Assembly: GCF_003063545.1 (NCBI RefSeq)
Contig: NZ_NESD01000001.1
Coordinates: 186,001-250,000 of the forward strand
Origin: Limnohabitans sp. Jir61
Lineage (GTDB): Bacteria; Pseudomonadota; Gammaproteobacteria; Burkholderiales; Burkholderiaceae_C
Direction of reading: 5' to 3'
DNA length: 64,000 bases
The translations under genes were made by a program, and so were the position numbers. Below are positions 1-11,750 of the stretch, one piece after another; the first letter of the stretch is position 1; each line of letters starts with the position of its first letter. The notes beneath the pieces are model-generated. The model worked only from the letters and a program-made list of their open reading frames with translations. It made no database searches and was not told the origin of the DNA.

Positions 1-779
1 GCACTTTGGATGGTCTGGCGCTGTGCAGGTGTGCCACGTTGCATCGCAATGATGAGCGGCAAGGTGTTTTTGCCTTCACGCAAATCGTCGCCCAAGTTTT
101 TACCCAGTTCTTTGGCGTCGCCGTCATAGTCGAGCACATCGTCGATTACTTGGAATGCGGTACCCAAAGCTTGGCCGTATTCAGCACAGGCAGTTTCGAC
201 TTCAGGTGAGCATTTCGCCAAGATGGCGGCCAAGCGGGTGCTGGCTTCAAAGAGCTTGGCCGTTTTAGAGCGGATCACACGCAAATAGCCCGCTTCGTCC
301 AGCGAGGCGTCGTGCATGTTCATGAGTTGCAGCACTTCGCCTTCGGCAATTACGTTGGTGGCCTCTGCCAATACTTCCATGACGCGCATTTCGCCTGAAT
401 CCACCATCATTTGGAAGGCGCGGGAATACAAAAAGTCGCCTACCAGCACGCTAGCAGGGTTACCAAACGATTCATTGGCGGTAGGTCGGCCACGGCGCAG
501 GGTGGATTCGTCCACCACATCGTCATGCAGCAAGGTAGCGGTGTGGATGAACTCGACCACGGCTGCCAAGTTGTGGCGCTGGGCGTTGGTGTAGCCCAAG
601 GCGCCGGCCATGAGTAAGAGCAGGGCGGGGCGAATGCGCTTGCCACCTGCCGAGATGATGTACTGAGAAACGGTGCCCACCAGCGGCACGCCCGAATCCA
701 AGCGTTGCGCGATGACGCGGTCAACTTCTGCCATATCGGCAGCAATCAGGGCTAAGGGGTTGGCGGGTGTAGTGGACAA
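1..779 (-). CDS. ispB: Octaprenyl/polyprenyl diphosphate synthase (partial, 3' end outside window)
   Basis: Trans-polyprenyl diphosphate synthase that elongates farnesyl diphosphate with IPP to make the ubiquinone side chain. Read on the minus strand, about 259 codons are visible. They carry GGKRIRP (45-51), the first aspartate motif DDVVD (86-90) and the second DDVLD (213-217), all typical of the family. The C-terminal 60 or so residues run off the left edge. I placed the start at a TTG (779) because the similarity to IspB begins there and no ATG lies upstream in frame; an internal ATG at 734 is the alternative. It is divergent from rplU, the same arrangement as in E. coli. Function is confident, start is not. 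Confidence 0.93.
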   Translation of the reverse strand, partial: MSTTPANPLALIAADMAEVDRVIAQRLDSGVPLVGTVSQYIISAGGKRIRPALLLLMAGALGYTNAQRHNLAAVVEFIHTATLLHDDVVDESTLRRGRPTANESFGNPASVLVGDFLYSRAFQMMVDSGEMRVMEVLAEATNVIAEGEVLQLMNMHDASLDEAGYLRVIRSKTAKLFEASTRLAAILAKCSPEVETACAEYGQALGTAFQVIDDVLDYDGDAKELGKNLGDDLREGKNTLPLIIAMQRGTPAQRQTIQS

Positions 780-835
780 AGCGTGACTAGGAAAAATGGG
801 ACGAAACGCGCCGAAACGCTGCTGGATTATAGGGA

Positions 836-866
836 TTGGCCAAGCAAGCCCTTTCACTGCTATAAT
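836..866 (+). promoter_or_regulatory. Probable sigma-70 promoter of rplU-rpmA
   Basis: A perfect TATAAT lies at 861-866 with TTGGCC at 836-841 (19-bp spacing), about 60 bases before the rplU start. On the other strand a TATAAT (831 to 826) faces ispB, so divergent promoters appear to overlap in this 150-bp gap. The -35 elements are weak on both sides. Confidence 0.6.
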
Positions 867-927
867 TTCGGGCTCTGCGGAAATCCGTCCGTAGATATCC
901 ACATAGATTCTTATCTAGAGGTCTCAC

Positions 928-1239
928 ATGTACGCGGTCATAAAAACCGGTGGCAAACAGTATCGTGTTGCTGCTGGTGAAAAAATTAAAGTAGAACAGA
1001 TTGCTGCGGACGTAGGCCAAGAGATTGTGATCGATCAAGTTTTGGCAGTCGGTAACGGCGCTGAACTCAAGGTCGGCACACCCTTGGTGTCCGGTGCAAC
1101 TGTCACAGTGACAGTTTTGTCTCATGGCAAACACGACAAAGTTCGCATTTTCAAAATGCGTCGTCGTAAGCACTATCAAAAACGCCAAGGGCATCGTCAG
1201 CAATTCACTGAATTGCAGATTGCTTCCATCAACGGCTAA
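928..1239 (+). CDS. rplU: 50S ribosomal protein L21
   Basis: Structural protein of the large ribosomal subunit that contacts 23S rRNA. The 103-residue product has the family's usual length and the typical start [14 protein letters not shown], plus a basic [16 protein letters not shown] stretch near the C-terminus. A GAGG ribosome binding site sits about 10 bases upstream of the ATG. It is followed 12 bases later by rpmA, as in most bacteria, and the pair ends at a strong terminator. Confidence 0.98.
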   Translation: MYAVIKTGGKQYRVAAGEKIKVEQIAADVGQEIVIDQVLAVGNGAELKVGTPLVSGATVTVTVLSHGKHDKVRIFKMRRRKHYQKRQGHRQQFTELQIASING

Positions 1240-1251
1240 GGAGCATTTGAC

Positions 1252-2644
<1,393 letters not shown>

Positions 2645-2650
2645 GCAGCC

Positions 2651-3784
2651 ATGACGCTTTCCACCTCCACCGTGTTGCGCGATGCACGCCGCATCGTGGT
2701 CAAGGTCGGCTCTAGCTTGGTCACCAATGAAGGCCGTGGCTTAGATGAGCAAGCCATTGGTGAATGGTGTCGCCAACTCAGCGCCTTGGTGCGTGATGGC
2801 CGTGAAGTCATCATGGTGTCCAGCGGTGCGATTGCTGAAGGCATGAAGCGCTTGGGCTGGACTACCCGCCCACAAGAACTGCACGAACTTCAAGCCGCCG
2901 CCGCTGTCGGCCAAATGGGCTTGGCCCACATGTACGAAACCAAGCTGCGCGAAAACGGTTTGGGTTCTGCCCAAGTCTTGCTCACGCACGCTGACCTTGC
3001 TGACCGCGAGCGTTACCTCAATGCCCGTTCTACTTTGCTGACTTTGCTCACACACGGCGTGTTGCCTGTGATCAACGAGAACGACACCGTGGTGAACGAC
3101 GAAATCAAGTTTGGTGACAACGACACCTTGGGTGCTTTGGTGGCCAACTTGGTCGAGGCTGATGCGTTGATCATCTTGACCGACCAAAAAGGTTTGTACA
3201 CCGCCGACCCGCGCCGTGACCCATCTGCCACCTTTGTGCACGAAGCACGCGCGGGTGACGCCAAGCTCGAAGAGATGGCAGGTGGTGCAGGCTCTAGCAT
3301 CGGTAAGGGCGGCATGATCACCAAAATTTTGGCGGCCAAACGCGCGGCAGGTTCGGGTGCATCCACCGTCATTGCATGGGGCCGCGAGCCTGATGCCTTG
3401 GTACGTTTGACCCAAGGCGAAGCCATTGGCACATTGCTGGTGGCACAAACTCAAAAGCAGCAAGCTCGCAAGCAGTGGATGGCCGACCATCTGCAACTGC
3501 GCGGCTCGGTCACCATCGACGATGGCGCGGTGAGTAAGCTCAAGGGCGATGGTTCCAGCCTCTTGCCCATTGGCATGACCGGCGTAGTTGGTGATTTCTC
3601 ACGTGGCGAAGTGATTGCGATTTTGGACAGCCAAGGTCAGGAAGTGGCACGCGGCTTGGCCAACTATGCAGCCGCTGAAGCGCGTTTGCTGTGCCGCAAG
3701 CCATCCAGCCAAATGTCGGAATTGCTTGGTTACGCCGCCGAGCCAGAGATGGTGCACCGCGACAACTTGGTGCTCTCCAGATAA
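2651..3784 (+). CDS. proB: Glutamate 5-kinase
   Basis: Catalyses ATP-dependent phosphorylation of glutamate, the first step of proline synthesis. The 377 residues comprise an amino-acid kinase domain ([10 protein letters not shown] near residue 17, then the NENDTV and [12 protein letters not shown] motifs around 140-160) and a C-terminal PUA domain from about 280, as in E. coli ProB. It starts 6 bases after obgE, so the two are probably co-transcribed. proA is not in the window. Confidence 0.97.
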   Translation: MTLSTSTVLRDARRIVVKVGSSLVTNEGRGLDEQAIGEWCRQLSALVRDGREVIMVSSGAIAEGMKRLGWTTRPQELHELQAAAAVGQMGLAHMYETKLRENGLGSAQVLLTHADLADRERYLNARSTLLTLLTHGVLPVINENDTVVNDEIKFGDNDTLGALVANLVEADALIILTDQKGLYTADPRRDPSATFVHEARAGDAKLEEMAGGAGSSIGKGGMITKILAAKRAAGSGASTVIAWGREPDALVRLTQGEAIGTLLVAQTQKQQARKQWMADHLQLRGSVTIDDGAVSKLKGDGSSLLPIGMTGVVGDFSRGEVIAILDSQGQEVARGLANYAAAEARLLCRKPSSQMSELLGYAAEPEMVHRDNLVLSR

Positions 3785-3785
3785 G

Positions 3786-3812
3786 AAAAAGCCCACCGAA
3801 GTGGGCTTTTTT
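3786..3812. terminator. Bidirectional terminator between proB and rppH
   Basis: An 11-bp stem, AAAAAGCCCAC paired with GTGGGCTTTTT, has a CGAA loop. A-tract and T-tract on either side make it work for both converging genes. Its last base is also part of the rppH stop codon. Confidence 0.9.
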
Positions 3813-4450
3813 CATGAGCCGTCGCGATGTTGTCGCAATGACGCTTGAGGGTCTGGGTCAAACGTGGCGCCTGGTGGCAACTCCATGTTCATGGCTGCAC
3901 CAAATTGCTTGGGCATGCCCCCGTTGTCTTGGCTCGGGTGGCCGCCACCATTACGTAAATATCGTGTGCGGCTGTCGTGACGTGGCAAAAAGCGTGACAA
4001 CTCGGTCAGCGCCATTTCATACACGCCACGTTTGAACTCAACCACCACATCTAACGGCACCCAATAGTCGTTCCAGCGCCAAGCATCAAACTCGGGATGG
4101 TCGGTGGCACGCAGATTCAAATGGTGGTCGGGCGCGACCATTTGCAGCAAAAACCAAATTTGCTTTTGGCCTTTGTAAAAACCGCGCGCGTCACGGCGGA
4201 TGAACCGGTCTGGCACCTCATAGCGCAACCAATCACGGGTACGGGCAACGATGCGCACATGCTCTGGCTTGAGCCCCACTTCTTCGTGCAATTCACGAAT
4301 CATGGCCTGCTCTGGCGTTTCGCCACGGTCGATGCCGCCTTGCGGGAACTGCCAGCTGTGGGTGCGGATGCGTTTGCCCCAAAAAACCTGATTTTTCTGG
4401 TTGAGCAAGATGATGCCGACGTTGGGTCTGAACCCTTCTCGGTCAAGCAT
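3812..4450 (-). CDS. rppH: RNA pyrophosphohydrolase (Nudix)
   Basis: Removes pyrophosphate from 5'-triphosphate mRNA ends and so triggers RNase E-dependent decay. The Nudix box lies at residues 38-60 (G-I-D-R-G-E ... RELHEEVGL), inside a well conserved N-terminal 160 residues. At 212 residues it is longer than E. coli RppH (176). The extra 50 or so C-terminal residues are polar with Pro, Gly and Gln and look disordered. It is convergent with proB and divergent from proS. Confidence 0.93.
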   Translation of the reverse strand: MLDREGFRPNVGIILLNQKNQVFWGKRIRTHSWQFPQGGIDRGETPEQAMIRELHEEVGLKPEHVRIVARTRDWLRYEVPDRFIRRDARGFYKGQKQIWFLLQMVAPDHHLNLRATDHPEFDAWRWNDYWVPLDVVVEFKRGVYEMALTELSRFLPRHDSRTRYLRNGGGHPSQDNGGMPKQFGAAMNMELPPGATFDPDPQASLRQHRDGS

Positions 4451-4556
4451 AATCGAACCTCAAATTTTTAAACTGAGTCGATTATGCACAGAGCTGCAGC
4501 ACTTCACTCAGAATTTGCCCTAATTCCCCCACTAAATTGACGATTCGATTGCACGC

Positions 4557-6302
4557 ATGAAAGCCTCCCAGTTTCTCATTTCCACCCTCAAAGACGCCCC
4601 CGCTGACGCCGAAGTGGTCAGCCACAAATTGATGATGCGTGCGGGCTTGATCAAAAAGCTCGGCGCTGGCATTTACAACTACATGCCCATGGGCTTGCGC
4701 GTGATCCGCAAGGTTGAGGCCATCGTGCGCGAAGAAATGAACAAAGCGGGCGCGATCGAGCTGACTATGCCCGTGGTGCAACCCGCTGAGCTGTGGCAAG
4801 AAACCGGCCGCTTCGACAAGATGGGCCCAGAACTCTTGCGTATCAAAGACCGCCACGGTCGGGACTTTGTGGTGCAACCCACCAGCGAAGAAGTGGTGAC
4901 CGACATCGCCCGCCAAGAAATTCGCAGCTACAAACAGCTGCCCAAAAACTTCTACCAAATCCAAACCAAATTCCGCGACGAACGTCGCCCACGTTTTGGT
5001 TTGATGCGCGGCCGCGAATTCATCATGAAAGATGCGTATAGCTTTGACCGCGACCAAGACAGCGCCAAGCAAAGCTACCAAGTCATGGCGGGCGCGTACC
5101 GCAACATTTTTGACCGCTTCGGTTTGACCTACCGCGCTGTGGCCGCTGACAGCGGCGCGATTGGTGGCGACTTGAGCGAAGAGTTCCAAGTGATCGCTGC
5201 CACGGGTGAAGACGCCATCGTCTATTGCCCCACCAGTACCTACGCTGCCAACATGGAAAAGGCCGAAGCTTTGGCGCCTGCGCAAACGCGCGGTGCAGCC
5301 ACACAGGCTCTGACCAAAACCGCCACACCCGGCAAGAGCACCTGCGAAGACGTGGCTGCTTTGTTGAATGTGCCGCTGAACACCACCGTCAAGTCATTGG
5401 TGTTGGCCACTGACACGCTCAACGACAAAGGGGAAGTCGTCAAATCACAAGTGTGGCTTTTGCTCTTGCGCGGCGACCACGACATGAACGAAGTCAAAGT
5501 GGGCAAGCTGCCCGGCTTTGAAGGCGGTTTCCGCTTTGCCACCACTTCTGAAATTGACGACCACTTCGGTTGCAAGCCAGGTTACCTCGGACCCGTCAAT
5601 TTGAAGCAACCATTGAAGATCGTCGCCGACCGCGATGTGGCCGTGATGGCTGATTGGATTTGCGGCGCTAACGAGGTGGACTTCCACATGACAGGCGTTA
5701 ACTTTGGCCGTGATGTGGCCGAGCCCGATTTGGTGGCTGACATCCGCAACGTGGTTGCCGGTGATACATCACCCGATGGCCAAGGCGTGCTCGCCATCGA
5801 GCGCGGCATCGAAGTGGGCCATGTGTTCTACCTCGGCACCAAATACAGCCAAGCCATGAACGCTACCTTCTTGGACGTGAACGGCAAACCGCAATTCATG
5901 GAAATGGGTTGCTACGGCATTGGCGTGACGCGTTTGCCTGCAGCGGCCATTGAGCAAAACCATGACGAGCGCGGCATCATTTGGCCCGACGCGATTGCGC
6001 CGTTCACTGCTGTGATTTGCCCCGTCAACATGGACCGCAGCGAAGACGTGAAAGCCGCTGCCTTCAAGCTCTACGAAGAGTTGTTGGCCTTGGGCGTGGA
6101 CGTCATCTTGGACGACCGTGGCGAGCGACCCGGCGCGATGTTTGCCGATTGGGAGCTGATCGGTGTGCCACACCGCGTGACCATTGGTGACAAGGGCCTG
6201 AAAGACGGTGTTGTCGAGTACCAAAATCGCCGTGACACCGAGTCCACCAAAGTGGCCGTGGCCGATGTGTTGGCACATGTGAAGGCCAAGCTCGGTTTGT
6301 GA
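4557..6302 (+). CDS. proS: Prolyl-tRNA synthetase
   Basis: Charges tRNA-Pro with proline. The 581-residue bacterial-type (class II) enzyme has motif 2 [17 protein letters not shown], an inserted editing domain in the middle (roughly 220-400) and the motif 3/anticodon-binding part at the C-terminus ([17 protein letters not shown], then the [15 protein letters not shown] region). The start MKASQFLIS matches the family. The downstream transglycosylase gene overlaps its stop codon, so they are probably translated together. Confidence 0.97.
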   Translation: MKASQFLISTLKDAPADAEVVSHKLMMRAGLIKKLGAGIYNYMPMGLRVIRKVEAIVREEMNKAGAIELTMPVVQPAELWQETGRFDKMGPELLRIKDRHGRDFVVQPTSEEVVTDIARQEIRSYKQLPKNFYQIQTKFRDERRPRFGLMRGREFIMKDAYSFDRDQDSAKQSYQVMAGAYRNIFDRFGLTYRAVAADSGAIGGDLSEEFQVIAATGEDAIVYCPTSTYAANMEKAEALAPAQTRGAATQALTKTATPGKSTCEDVAALLNVPLNTTVKSLVLATDTLNDKGEVVKSQVWLLLLRGDHDMNEVKVGKLPGFEGGFRFATTSEIDDHFGCKPGYLGPVNLKQPLKIVADRDVAVMADWICGANEVDFHMTGVNFGRDVAEPDLVADIRNVVAGDTSPDGQGVLAIERGIEVGHVFYLGTKYSQAMNATFLDVNGKPQFMEMGCYGIGVTRLPAAAIEQNHDERGIIWPDAIAPFTAVICPVNMDRSEDVKAAAFKLYEELLALGVDVILDDRGERPGAMFADWELIGVPHRVTIGDKGLKDGVVEYQNRRDTESTKVAVADVLAHVKAKLGL

Positions 6303-7048
6303 TTCTGATGGCCCGCAGCTTGCGTCTTTTCAGTCGTGTGTTGCGCGCGCCATGGGCGATTGCTTTGAGGCGGCTCCGTTGGGGGCCGCTTTTGTTTGTG
6401 GCGTGCTTCACTGCTGCCGTGCAAGCGGGCACTCAACGTGAAGAGCCGTTGATTGACTCGGTGCGTACCGCACTGAGCGCCGCGGTGCATCAGTCTGGCC
6501 CACCAGTGCTGGTGCATGCCGATGTGAAGGCGGCCAATGCGTTTCAGCAGTGGCTCACCCAGACCGAGGCGCGCTTAGAAAAACAACTGCAACGCCGCAA
6601 AGCCAGCCCAGCCCCCGCTAATTTGGCCATCGCAGCATCCACGCCAAATGGCACGCCCGATGTGTTGGCGCATGAGTTAGCCAGCCCCCATTTGCGCCGT
6701 GAGTTTTTGCAAACGGTTTGGTACGAAAGCCAGCGTGCTGGCTTGGATCCATCGCTGGTGCTGGGCCTCATTCACGTGGAAAGCGGCTTTCGCAAATTTG
6801 CCATTAGCAGTGCAGGGGCGAGGGGATTCATGCAGGTCATGCCGTTTTGGACGCGTGTGCTGGCTGATGGGGATGCTGGTGTGCTGTTTCAAGCGCAAAC
6901 CAATTTGCGCTTTGGCTGCGTCATCTTGCGGCACTACTTGAACGTTGAAAATGGAGACTTGTTTTTGGCGCTAGGCCGCTACAACGGCAGCCGTGGTCAA
7001 GCGCCCTATCCAAATGCTGTGCTAGCGGCACAAAAGGGGTGGCAATGA
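6299..7048 (+). CDS. Lytic transglycosylase (SLT domain), secreted
   Basis: Predicted periplasmic murein lytic transglycosylase. The product has a basic N-terminus and hydrophobic signal segment ending near AVQAG. The C-terminal half is an SLT domain with the catalytic Glu in HVESGFR, followed by [13 protein letters not shown] and RYNGSRG, the hallmark blocks of the family. I list the GTG at 6299, which overlaps the proS stop; an ATG at 6308 is equally possible. At about 249 residues it is a minimal enzyme with one catalytic domain and no lipobox. Confidence 0.88.
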   Translation: MILMARSLRLFSRVLRAPWAIALRRLRWGPLLFVACFTAAVQAGTQREEPLIDSVRTALSAAVHQSGPPVLVHADVKAANAFQQWLTQTEARLEKQLQRRKASPAPANLAIAASTPNGTPDVLAHELASPHLRREFLQTVWYESQRAGLDPSLVLGLIHVESGFRKFAISSAGARGFMQVMPFWTRVLADGDAGVLFQAQTNLRFGCVILRHYLNVENGDLFLALGRYNGSRGQAPYPNAVLAAQKGWQ

Positions 7049-7431
7049 AAGTGTGGTTTTTCGTGTTGGCAACTGCGCTGTTGACAGGCTGCGCCACCAA
7101 AGCATATCGGGCTTTAGAAGGCGAGTGTGCGCCTCAAGCTTGGGCGGATTACCCAGAGAACAAAGTGCAAGTGGTGCAAACGCGTCAGCGTGTGATTCAT
7201 GTGTCCACAGGCATGCGCAGCTGCTACACCTCGCGTGATGGAGCACACACCAACACGATATGCAATGACATCACGCGACCGGAATACATTCCCTATCAAG
7301 AAACTGTAGTGATTGACCAAAACGAAGCCGTGCGCAAAATGGCCATCGAATCGTGTGCAGCCAATCTGTGCTTGCAGCGCTACGGCAACGCCAAGTGCAA
7401 GACCGACCAGATCTTGGTCCCCGTCCAATAA
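7045..7431 (+). CDS. Small outer-membrane-type lipoprotein, unknown function
   Basis: Not recognised as a named family. The 128 residues start [16 protein letters not shown], a type II signal peptide with lipobox LLTGC, so the mature protein should be lipid-anchored. The mature part is rich in cysteine (about seven more Cys), suggesting disulfides in the periplasm. The start ATG (7045) overlaps the end of the transglycosylase gene by 4 bases. A longer frame from the GTG at 7039 is less likely. A terminator follows at once. Confidence 0.8.
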   Translation: MKVWFFVLATALLTGCATKAYRALEGECAPQAWADYPENKVQVVQTRQRVIHVSTGMRSCYTSRDGAHTNTICNDITRPEYIPYQETVVIDQNEAVRKMAIESCAANLCLQRYGNAKCKTDQILVPVQ

Positions 7432-7456
7432 AAAAGCCCGCTTCTGCGGGCTTTTT
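7431..7456. terminator. Terminator after the lipoprotein gene
   Basis: An 11-bp stem, AAAAAGCCCGC paired with GCGGGCTTTTT, has a TTCT loop and begins on the last base of the stop codon. The A/T flanks allow bidirectional use with the converging grxD. Confidence 0.9.
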
Positions 7457-7487
7457 ACTGGAGGCTTGAAATCAGCCTAGGCAGTGC

Positions 7488-7805
7488 TTAGCCGTTGATG
7501 ACTTTTTGCAACTCACCAGATTCATACATTTCCATCATGATGTCAGAGCCACCGATGAACTCGCCCTTGATATAAAGCTGTGGAATCGTGGGCCAGTTGC
7601 TGTATTCCTTGATGCCTTGACGAATTTCGGCGTCGTCCAGCACGTTGACGGTTTTGATGGCCTTGGGTTCTACGCCGCAAGCTTTGAGCACTTGAATTGC
7701 ACGGCCCGAAAAGCCACACATGGGGAAGCTGGCGCTACCCTTCATAAACAGCAACACGTCGTTGCCTTTCACGAGTTCATCAATGCGTTGTTGTGCGTCG
7801 CTCAT
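7488..7805 (-). CDS. grxD: Monothiol glutaredoxin (Grx4 type)
   Basis: Small CGFS-type glutaredoxin that coordinates a [2Fe-2S] cluster with glutathione and takes part in Fe-S trafficking. The 105 residues contain the diagnostic MCGFSGRA and WPTIPQLYIKGEFIGGSDI, with the family's usual length. It is the last gene of the hemA-prfA-prmC-grxD run on the minus strand, 24 bases after prmC. Confidence 0.96.
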   Translation of the reverse strand: MSDAQQRIDELVKGNDVLLFMKGSASFPMCGFSGRAIQVLKACGVEPKAIKTVNVLDDAEIRQGIKEYSNWPTIPQLYIKGEFIGGSDIMMEMYESGELQKVING

Positions 7806-7829
7806 GGGTTCTCTCCAAATAAAGGTTAA

Positions 7830-8669
7830 TTATTTCACTGTTGGCCATTGTCCACCCGAGCAGCGCAGGATTCCCGCAAGGTCAGGACGGCTTTGTACGT
7901 TCACAAACCCTTGGTTTCCCAGCAAGGTTTGCACGGCATGGGCCTGGTCGTAGCCGTGTTCTAACAGCAGCCAGCCGTTGGGTTTGAGGTGCTGTGTCGC
8001 TTCGCGCACGATCACGCGGATGTCATCTAGGCCATCTGCGCCAGAGGCTAGTGCCGACAAAGGCTCGTGCTTCAAAGTGGCCAAGTGTTCGTCATCGCTG
8101 GCCACATAAGGCGGGTTGGACACAATCGCGTCAAAGGTTCGGCCTTTCAAAGGGGCAAACCACGAACCGTGGTGGAAGTCCACTGGCAACGCCAAACGTT
8201 CTGCGTTTGCGCTGGCCACAGCCAAGGCATCGGCGCTGGCATCCACCGCGCTGACTTGGGCATCGGGTCGTGTGTGTTTGATGGCCAAGGCAATCGCGCC
8301 GCTCCCCGTGCCAAGGTCCACCACTTCAGGTGACGAGGTATCGGCAAGGCAGGACATGGCCCACTCCACCAAGGTTTCGGTGTCGGCGCGTGGGTCGAGT
8401 ACGCGCTGGTCCACGTGCAGCGTCAAGCCAAAAAATTCTTTTTGGCCTGTGATGTAAGCCACGGGTTCGGTGTTGAGGCGGCGTTGCGCATTCGTTTCAA
8501 AGGTGGCTTGGACAGTGGCATCTAGCGTGTCATCGCCATGCGCCAACAGCCATGCTCGGTCGTGCGGTGCGCGGCCCAAGGCATGTAACAACAGCACTTG
8601 CGCGTCAAGGCGAGGCAGACCCAAGGTTTGCGCCCAAGCTGCGGCTTGGGCCACGGACAACACGCTCAT
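7830..8669 (-). CDS. prmC: Release factor glutamine methyltransferase
   Basis: Methylates the Gln of the GGQ motif in RF1 and RF2 using S-adenosylmethionine. The 279 residues carry SAM motif [13 protein letters not shown] (118-129) and the catalytic NPPY (185-188). The ATG overlaps the prfA stop by 4 bases (8666-8669), implying translational coupling with its own substrate, as in E. coli. Confidence 0.96.
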   Translation of the reverse strand: MSVLSVAQAAAWAQTLGLPRLDAQVLLLHALGRAPHDRAWLLAHGDDTLDATVQATFETNAQRRLNTEPVAYITGQKEFFGLTLHVDQRVLDPRADTETLVEWAMSCLADTSSPEVVDLGTGSGAIALAIKHTRPDAQVSAVDASADALAVASANAERLALPVDFHHGSWFAPLKGRTFDAIVSNPPYVASDDEHLATLKHEPLSALASGADGLDDIRVIVREATQHLKPNGWLLLEHGYDQAHAVQTLLGNQGFVNVQSRPDLAGILRCSGGQWPTVK

Positions 8670-9772
8670 GTGTTGCCTTCCAGCGCAGCGAGTTGTTCAG
8701 CCTCGTGCGCATGCTTCAAGGCTTGCATCGCCTCACTCAAATCACCTTCCATGATGAAGTTGAGTTTGTACAGCGTGAGGTTGATGCGGTGATCGCTCCA
8801 ACGCCCTTGCGGGAAGTTGTAGGTGCGAATTCGGTCGCTGCGGTCTCCCCTGCCAATCAGGCCTTTACGCATAGCGGCATCTTTGGCTGCCCGCTCGGAG
8901 CGGTCTTTTTCTTGGATGCGTGCGGTCAGCACTTTCAGCGCTTGCGCTTTGTTGCTGTGCTGGCTGCGGCCGTCTTGGCATTCGGCCACGATGCCTGTGG
9001 GCAAGTGGGTGATGCGCACAGCAGAGTCGGTTTTGTTGATGTGCTGGCCACCCGCACCGCTGGCGCGGTAGGTGTCGATGCGCAAATCAGACGGGTTGAT
9101 TTTGATGGCCTCAGCTTCATCAGGCTCGGGCAACACCGCCACCGTGCAGGCGCTGGTGTGGATGCGGCCTTGGGTTTCGGTGGCTGGCACGCGCTGCACG
9201 CGGTGGCCGCCCGACTCGAACTTGAGCCAGCCGTACACGCCGTCGCCACTAGAGCCGCCGTCCATGCGGACCACCACTTCTTTGTAGCCTCCCAGCTCGC
9301 TTTGTGATTCGCTCACGATCTCGGTGCGCCACCCTTGGCGCTCGGCATAGCGCATGTACATGCGTAGCAAGTCTGCGGCAAACAAGGCAGATTCATCGCC
9401 ACCTGTGCCTGCGCGAATTTCGATGAAGGCTGGGCGTGCATCGTCTGGGTCTTTGGGCAGCAACATGCGTTGCAGCTCGGCTTCGAGTTGCAACAGTTCA
9501 GCCTCGGCGCTGGCAATTTCTTCTTCGGCCATGGCGCGCATGTCGGCGTCATCGCCACCGTCTTGCAGCATCTGCTGTGCAGCTTGCACATCGGCTTCAC
9601 GTTGTTGGTAGCGTGCGTAGCGGCCGGCAGTAGCGGTCACGTCGGTGTGTTCGCGTGACAGCGCCAAGAACTGCGTCATGTCTTTCATGATGTCTTCGCG
9701 AGACAGCAAGAAGTCGAGTTCGTTCAAGCGTTGGGTATGGCGCTCAAGCTGAGCGCGCAGAAAGTCTTTCAT
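8666..9772 (-). CDS. prfA: Peptide chain release factor 1
   Basis: Terminates translation at UAA and UAG. The 368-residue product has the RF1 stop-codon recognition motif PAT (196-198, in [15 protein letters not shown]) and the peptidyl-hydrolysis motif GGQ (241-243). The PAT rather than SPF tripeptide distinguishes it from RF2. It starts 11 bases after hemA and overlaps prmC. Confidence 0.97.
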   Translation of the reverse strand: MKDFLRAQLERHTQRLNELDFLLSREDIMKDMTQFLALSREHTDVTATAGRYARYQQREADVQAAQQMLQDGGDDADMRAMAEEEIASAEAELLQLEAELQRMLLPKDPDDARPAFIEIRAGTGGDESALFAADLLRMYMRYAERQGWRTEIVSESQSELGGYKEVVVRMDGGSSGDGVYGWLKFESGGHRVQRVPATETQGRIHTSACTVAVLPEPDEAEAIKINPSDLRIDTYRASGAGGQHINKTDSAVRITHLPTGIVAECQDGRSQHSNKAQALKVLTARIQEKDRSERAAKDAAMRKGLIGRGDRSDRIRTYNFPQGRWSDHRINLTLYKLNFIMEGDLSEAMQALKHAHEAEQLAALEGNT

Positions 9773-9783
9773 GGATTCAGCGC

Positions 9784-11043
9784 CTAACGGTTGCCGCGCA
9801 AAAAGAAATGCTCAATCGCATGACGCGCACGTTCGCGCGATTCCGCATCACCCGCATGCAATTCGGCCATTGCACCGTGCAGCATTTTTTGGGTCAGACC
9901 GCGCGACAGGCTTTCCAGCACCGCGTCTACATCGTCGCCTTTGGCAATCGCTTTACGGGCGCGGGCCAATTCGGCACTGCGCCAATCTTCGGATTGCGCG
10001 TTGAGTTGCTGAATCAGCGGCACGTTGCTGCGCTGGTCCATCCAGTGTTCGAAACTTTGCACGCCTGCATCGATGATGGCTTCAGCTTGCGCCACCGCCG
10101 CTTGGCGGTTGGCTTGACCGGTTTGCACCACGTCAGACAAATCGTCCACGGTGTACAGGTACACGTCCTCAAGCGACTTCACTTCGGGCTCGATGTCGCG
10201 CGGCACAGCCAAGTCGACCATGAATATGGGGCGGTGTTTGCGTTGCTTTAACGCACGCTCGACCGCGCCCAAACCAATCAAGGGCAGTGTGCTGGCGGTG
10301 CAGCTGATGACCACATCAAACTCATGCAGTCGCTGCGGCAAGTCGGCCAAGCGCATGACTTCGCCGCTAAATTGGGTGGCCAGCTTTTCGCCGCGTTCCA
10401 ACGTGCGGTTGGCAATGGCAATCGCTTTGGGGTTCTTGGCTGCAAAGTGCGTGGCACACAGCTCAATCATTTCGCCCGCACCTACAAACAGCACGCGGGT
10501 TTCGCTCAAGTCTTCAAACAGCTGGCTAGCCAAACGTACAGCCGCAGCGGCCATACTGATAGAGTGCGCGCCAATTTCGGTAGAGCTGCGCACTTCTTTG
10601 GCCACAGCAAACGAGCGCTGGAACAGTTGGTTGAGTGTGGTGCCCAGTGCACCGGCTTCGGTGGCGGCGCGCACTGCGTCTTTCATCTGGCCCAAAATTT
10701 GGGGCTCGCCCAACACCATGGAGTCGAGGCCACTGGCTACGCGGAAGGCATGGCGGGCTGCATCGGCTTCGAGCAGCGCGTAGGTGTGGCCTTTCAGATC
10801 GTCAGCAGACACACCGCCAGACTTAGCCAACCAAGCCATGGTCTGCTGCATTTGCGCCTCGCTACCCGCGCAGTAAATCTCGGTGCGGTTGCAGGTGGAT
10901 AGGATGGCCACCTCGCTGTCAGGTGCAAAAGAATGGCGCAGGGTCGCGAGGGTCGGACCCATTTGGTCGACCGCAAAAGCGAAACGGCCCCGCAAATCAA
11001 GCGGGGCTGTCGTGTGATTGAGGCCTAAAGCCCAGACTGCCAT
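9784..11043 (-). CDS. hemA: Glutamyl-tRNA reductase
   Basis: First committed enzyme of C5-pathway tetrapyrrole synthesis; it reduces glutamyl-tRNA to glutamate-1-semialdehyde. The 419 residues contain the catalytic Cys51 in [10 protein letters not shown], the [15 protein letters not shown] block near 100-120 and the NADPH-binding [11 protein letters not shown]. It heads the hemA-prfA-prmC-grxD operon and is divergent from a small membrane-protein gene only 25 bases away. Confidence 0.97.
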   Translation of the reverse strand: MAVWALGLNHTTAPLDLRGRFAFAVDQMGPTLATLRHSFAPDSEVAILSTCNRTEIYCAGSEAQMQQTMAWLAKSGGVSADDLKGHTYALLEADAARHAFRVASGLDSMVLGEPQILGQMKDAVRAATEAGALGTTLNQLFQRSFAVAKEVRSSTEIGAHSISMAAAAVRLASQLFEDLSETRVLFVGAGEMIELCATHFAAKNPKAIAIANRTLERGEKLATQFSGEVMRLADLPQRLHEFDVVISCTASTLPLIGLGAVERALKQRKHRPIFMVDLAVPRDIEPEVKSLEDVYLYTVDDLSDVVQTGQANRQAAVAQAEAIIDAGVQSFEHWMDQRSNVPLIQQLNAQSEDWRSAELARARKAIAKGDDVDAVLESLSRGLTQKMLHGAMAELHAGDAESRERARHAIEHFFLRGNR

Positions 11044-11068
11044 ATCGCAGATTATAAAATTTACTCAC

Positions 11069-11353
11069 ATGGGCCCTTTAGAACAAATCCTTCACACTTT
11101 TAACTTCATCGCGCCGGCATGGGGCGTGGCCCTGTTTTGCGTGCTGGTAGCCCGCTTCACAGCCCGTTGGTGGCTACCCTTAGCCATTTGGAGCTTGATG
11201 ACGCAGACCTTGGTGAGCGGTGTTTTAGGCACGGTGGTCTTAGTTGGCGGCTTAGTTCTGTGGGGCGTTGACGGAAAAATGGCCACATATTCGGCCTTGG
11301 TCATGACTTGCGGTACCGCCCAGTGGCTGATGTGCAAGGGTTGGCAGCGTTGA
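11069..11353 (+). CDS. Small inner-membrane protein, unknown function
   Basis: Not recognised. The 94-residue product, started at the ATG at 11069, is largely hydrophobic with about three predicted membrane segments (around residues 11-30, 33-57 and 65-85). A longer in-frame extension to 11018 overlaps hemA and is unlikely. The gene is immediately followed by the twin stem-loop locus. Confidence 0.65.
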   Translation: MGPLEQILHTFNFIAPAWGVALFCVLVARFTARWWLPLAIWSLMTQTLVSGVLGTVVLVGGLVLWGVDGKMATYSALVMTCGTAQWLMCKGWQR

Positions 11354-11361
11354 TGTGAAGC

Positions 11362-11451
11362 GCCCAAGGCGAGCAGCCTGCGTGTACGTTGGCTCCTCTT
11401 CGCTGCGCTCAGAATGTCGCTCACCATACACGCAGGCTGTTCGCCTTGGGC
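11362..11451. repeat. Twin stem-loop locus 1, hairpin A
   Basis: A 25-bp stem (11362-11386 with 11427-11451) contains one G-T wobble and no other mismatch, and closes a 40-base loop. Loop bases 11389-11424 are a perfect reverse complement of the loop of hairpin B. No ribosome binding site or plausible reading frame fits. A short dyad (TGCGCT...AGCGCA enclosing TTGTGCACAA) lies in the 45-base spacer before hairpin B. The structure is read directly from the sequence; the function is unknown. Confidence 0.85.
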
Positions 11452-11496
11452 TTTGCGCTGGCGATTTTGTGCACAAAGCGCACCTTAACTCCGCAA

Positions 11497-11580
11497 GACG
11501 GTGAGCAGGCCGTGTGCGCGGTGAGCGACATTCTGAGCGCAGCGAAGAGGAGCCAACGCGCATACGGCCTGATCACCGTC
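11497..11580. repeat. Twin stem-loop locus 1, hairpin B
   Basis: A 24-bp stem (11497-11520 with 11557-11580), with one mismatch and one wobble, closes a 36-base loop (11521-11556). That loop is identical to the reverse complement of the hairpin A loop over all 36 bases. When hairpin B is reverse-complemented and aligned to A, 11 of the 18 loop-proximal stem columns match. Five of the seven differing columns are compensated on the other arm, so pairing has been kept while sequence changed. Confidence 0.85.
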
Positions 11581-11750
11581 CAGAAGTGACTTCAAAACTC
11601 ACATCACCAGCAATACCCCTAAAGATCAACACCCGACACCCCCAAACCCAGTAAGTGCACTCAGGCACTCCCCTCAGGGAACCTAAGCCCCTGCAGTAAA
11701 ATCGGGCCTTAATTCGCGCCCCCAATGCGCCTTAGCGCGCACATCACACC
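11581..11750 (+). other. Leader region of the FAD/Fe-S oxidoreductase gene
   Basis: 170 bases with no gene. A TAAAAT at 11697-11702 could be a -10 box for the downstream gene, but no clear -35 is visible. A short dyad, TGCGC-CTTA-GCGCGCA, lies about 20 bases before the start codon. Nothing else stands out. Confidence 0.3.

Noticed and set aside
11252..11589. Open frames on both strands across twin stem-loop locus 1
   Set aside because: They consist of hairpin arms and loops, have no ribosome binding site, and give the HSERSEE-type string typical of repeat-derived false proteins.
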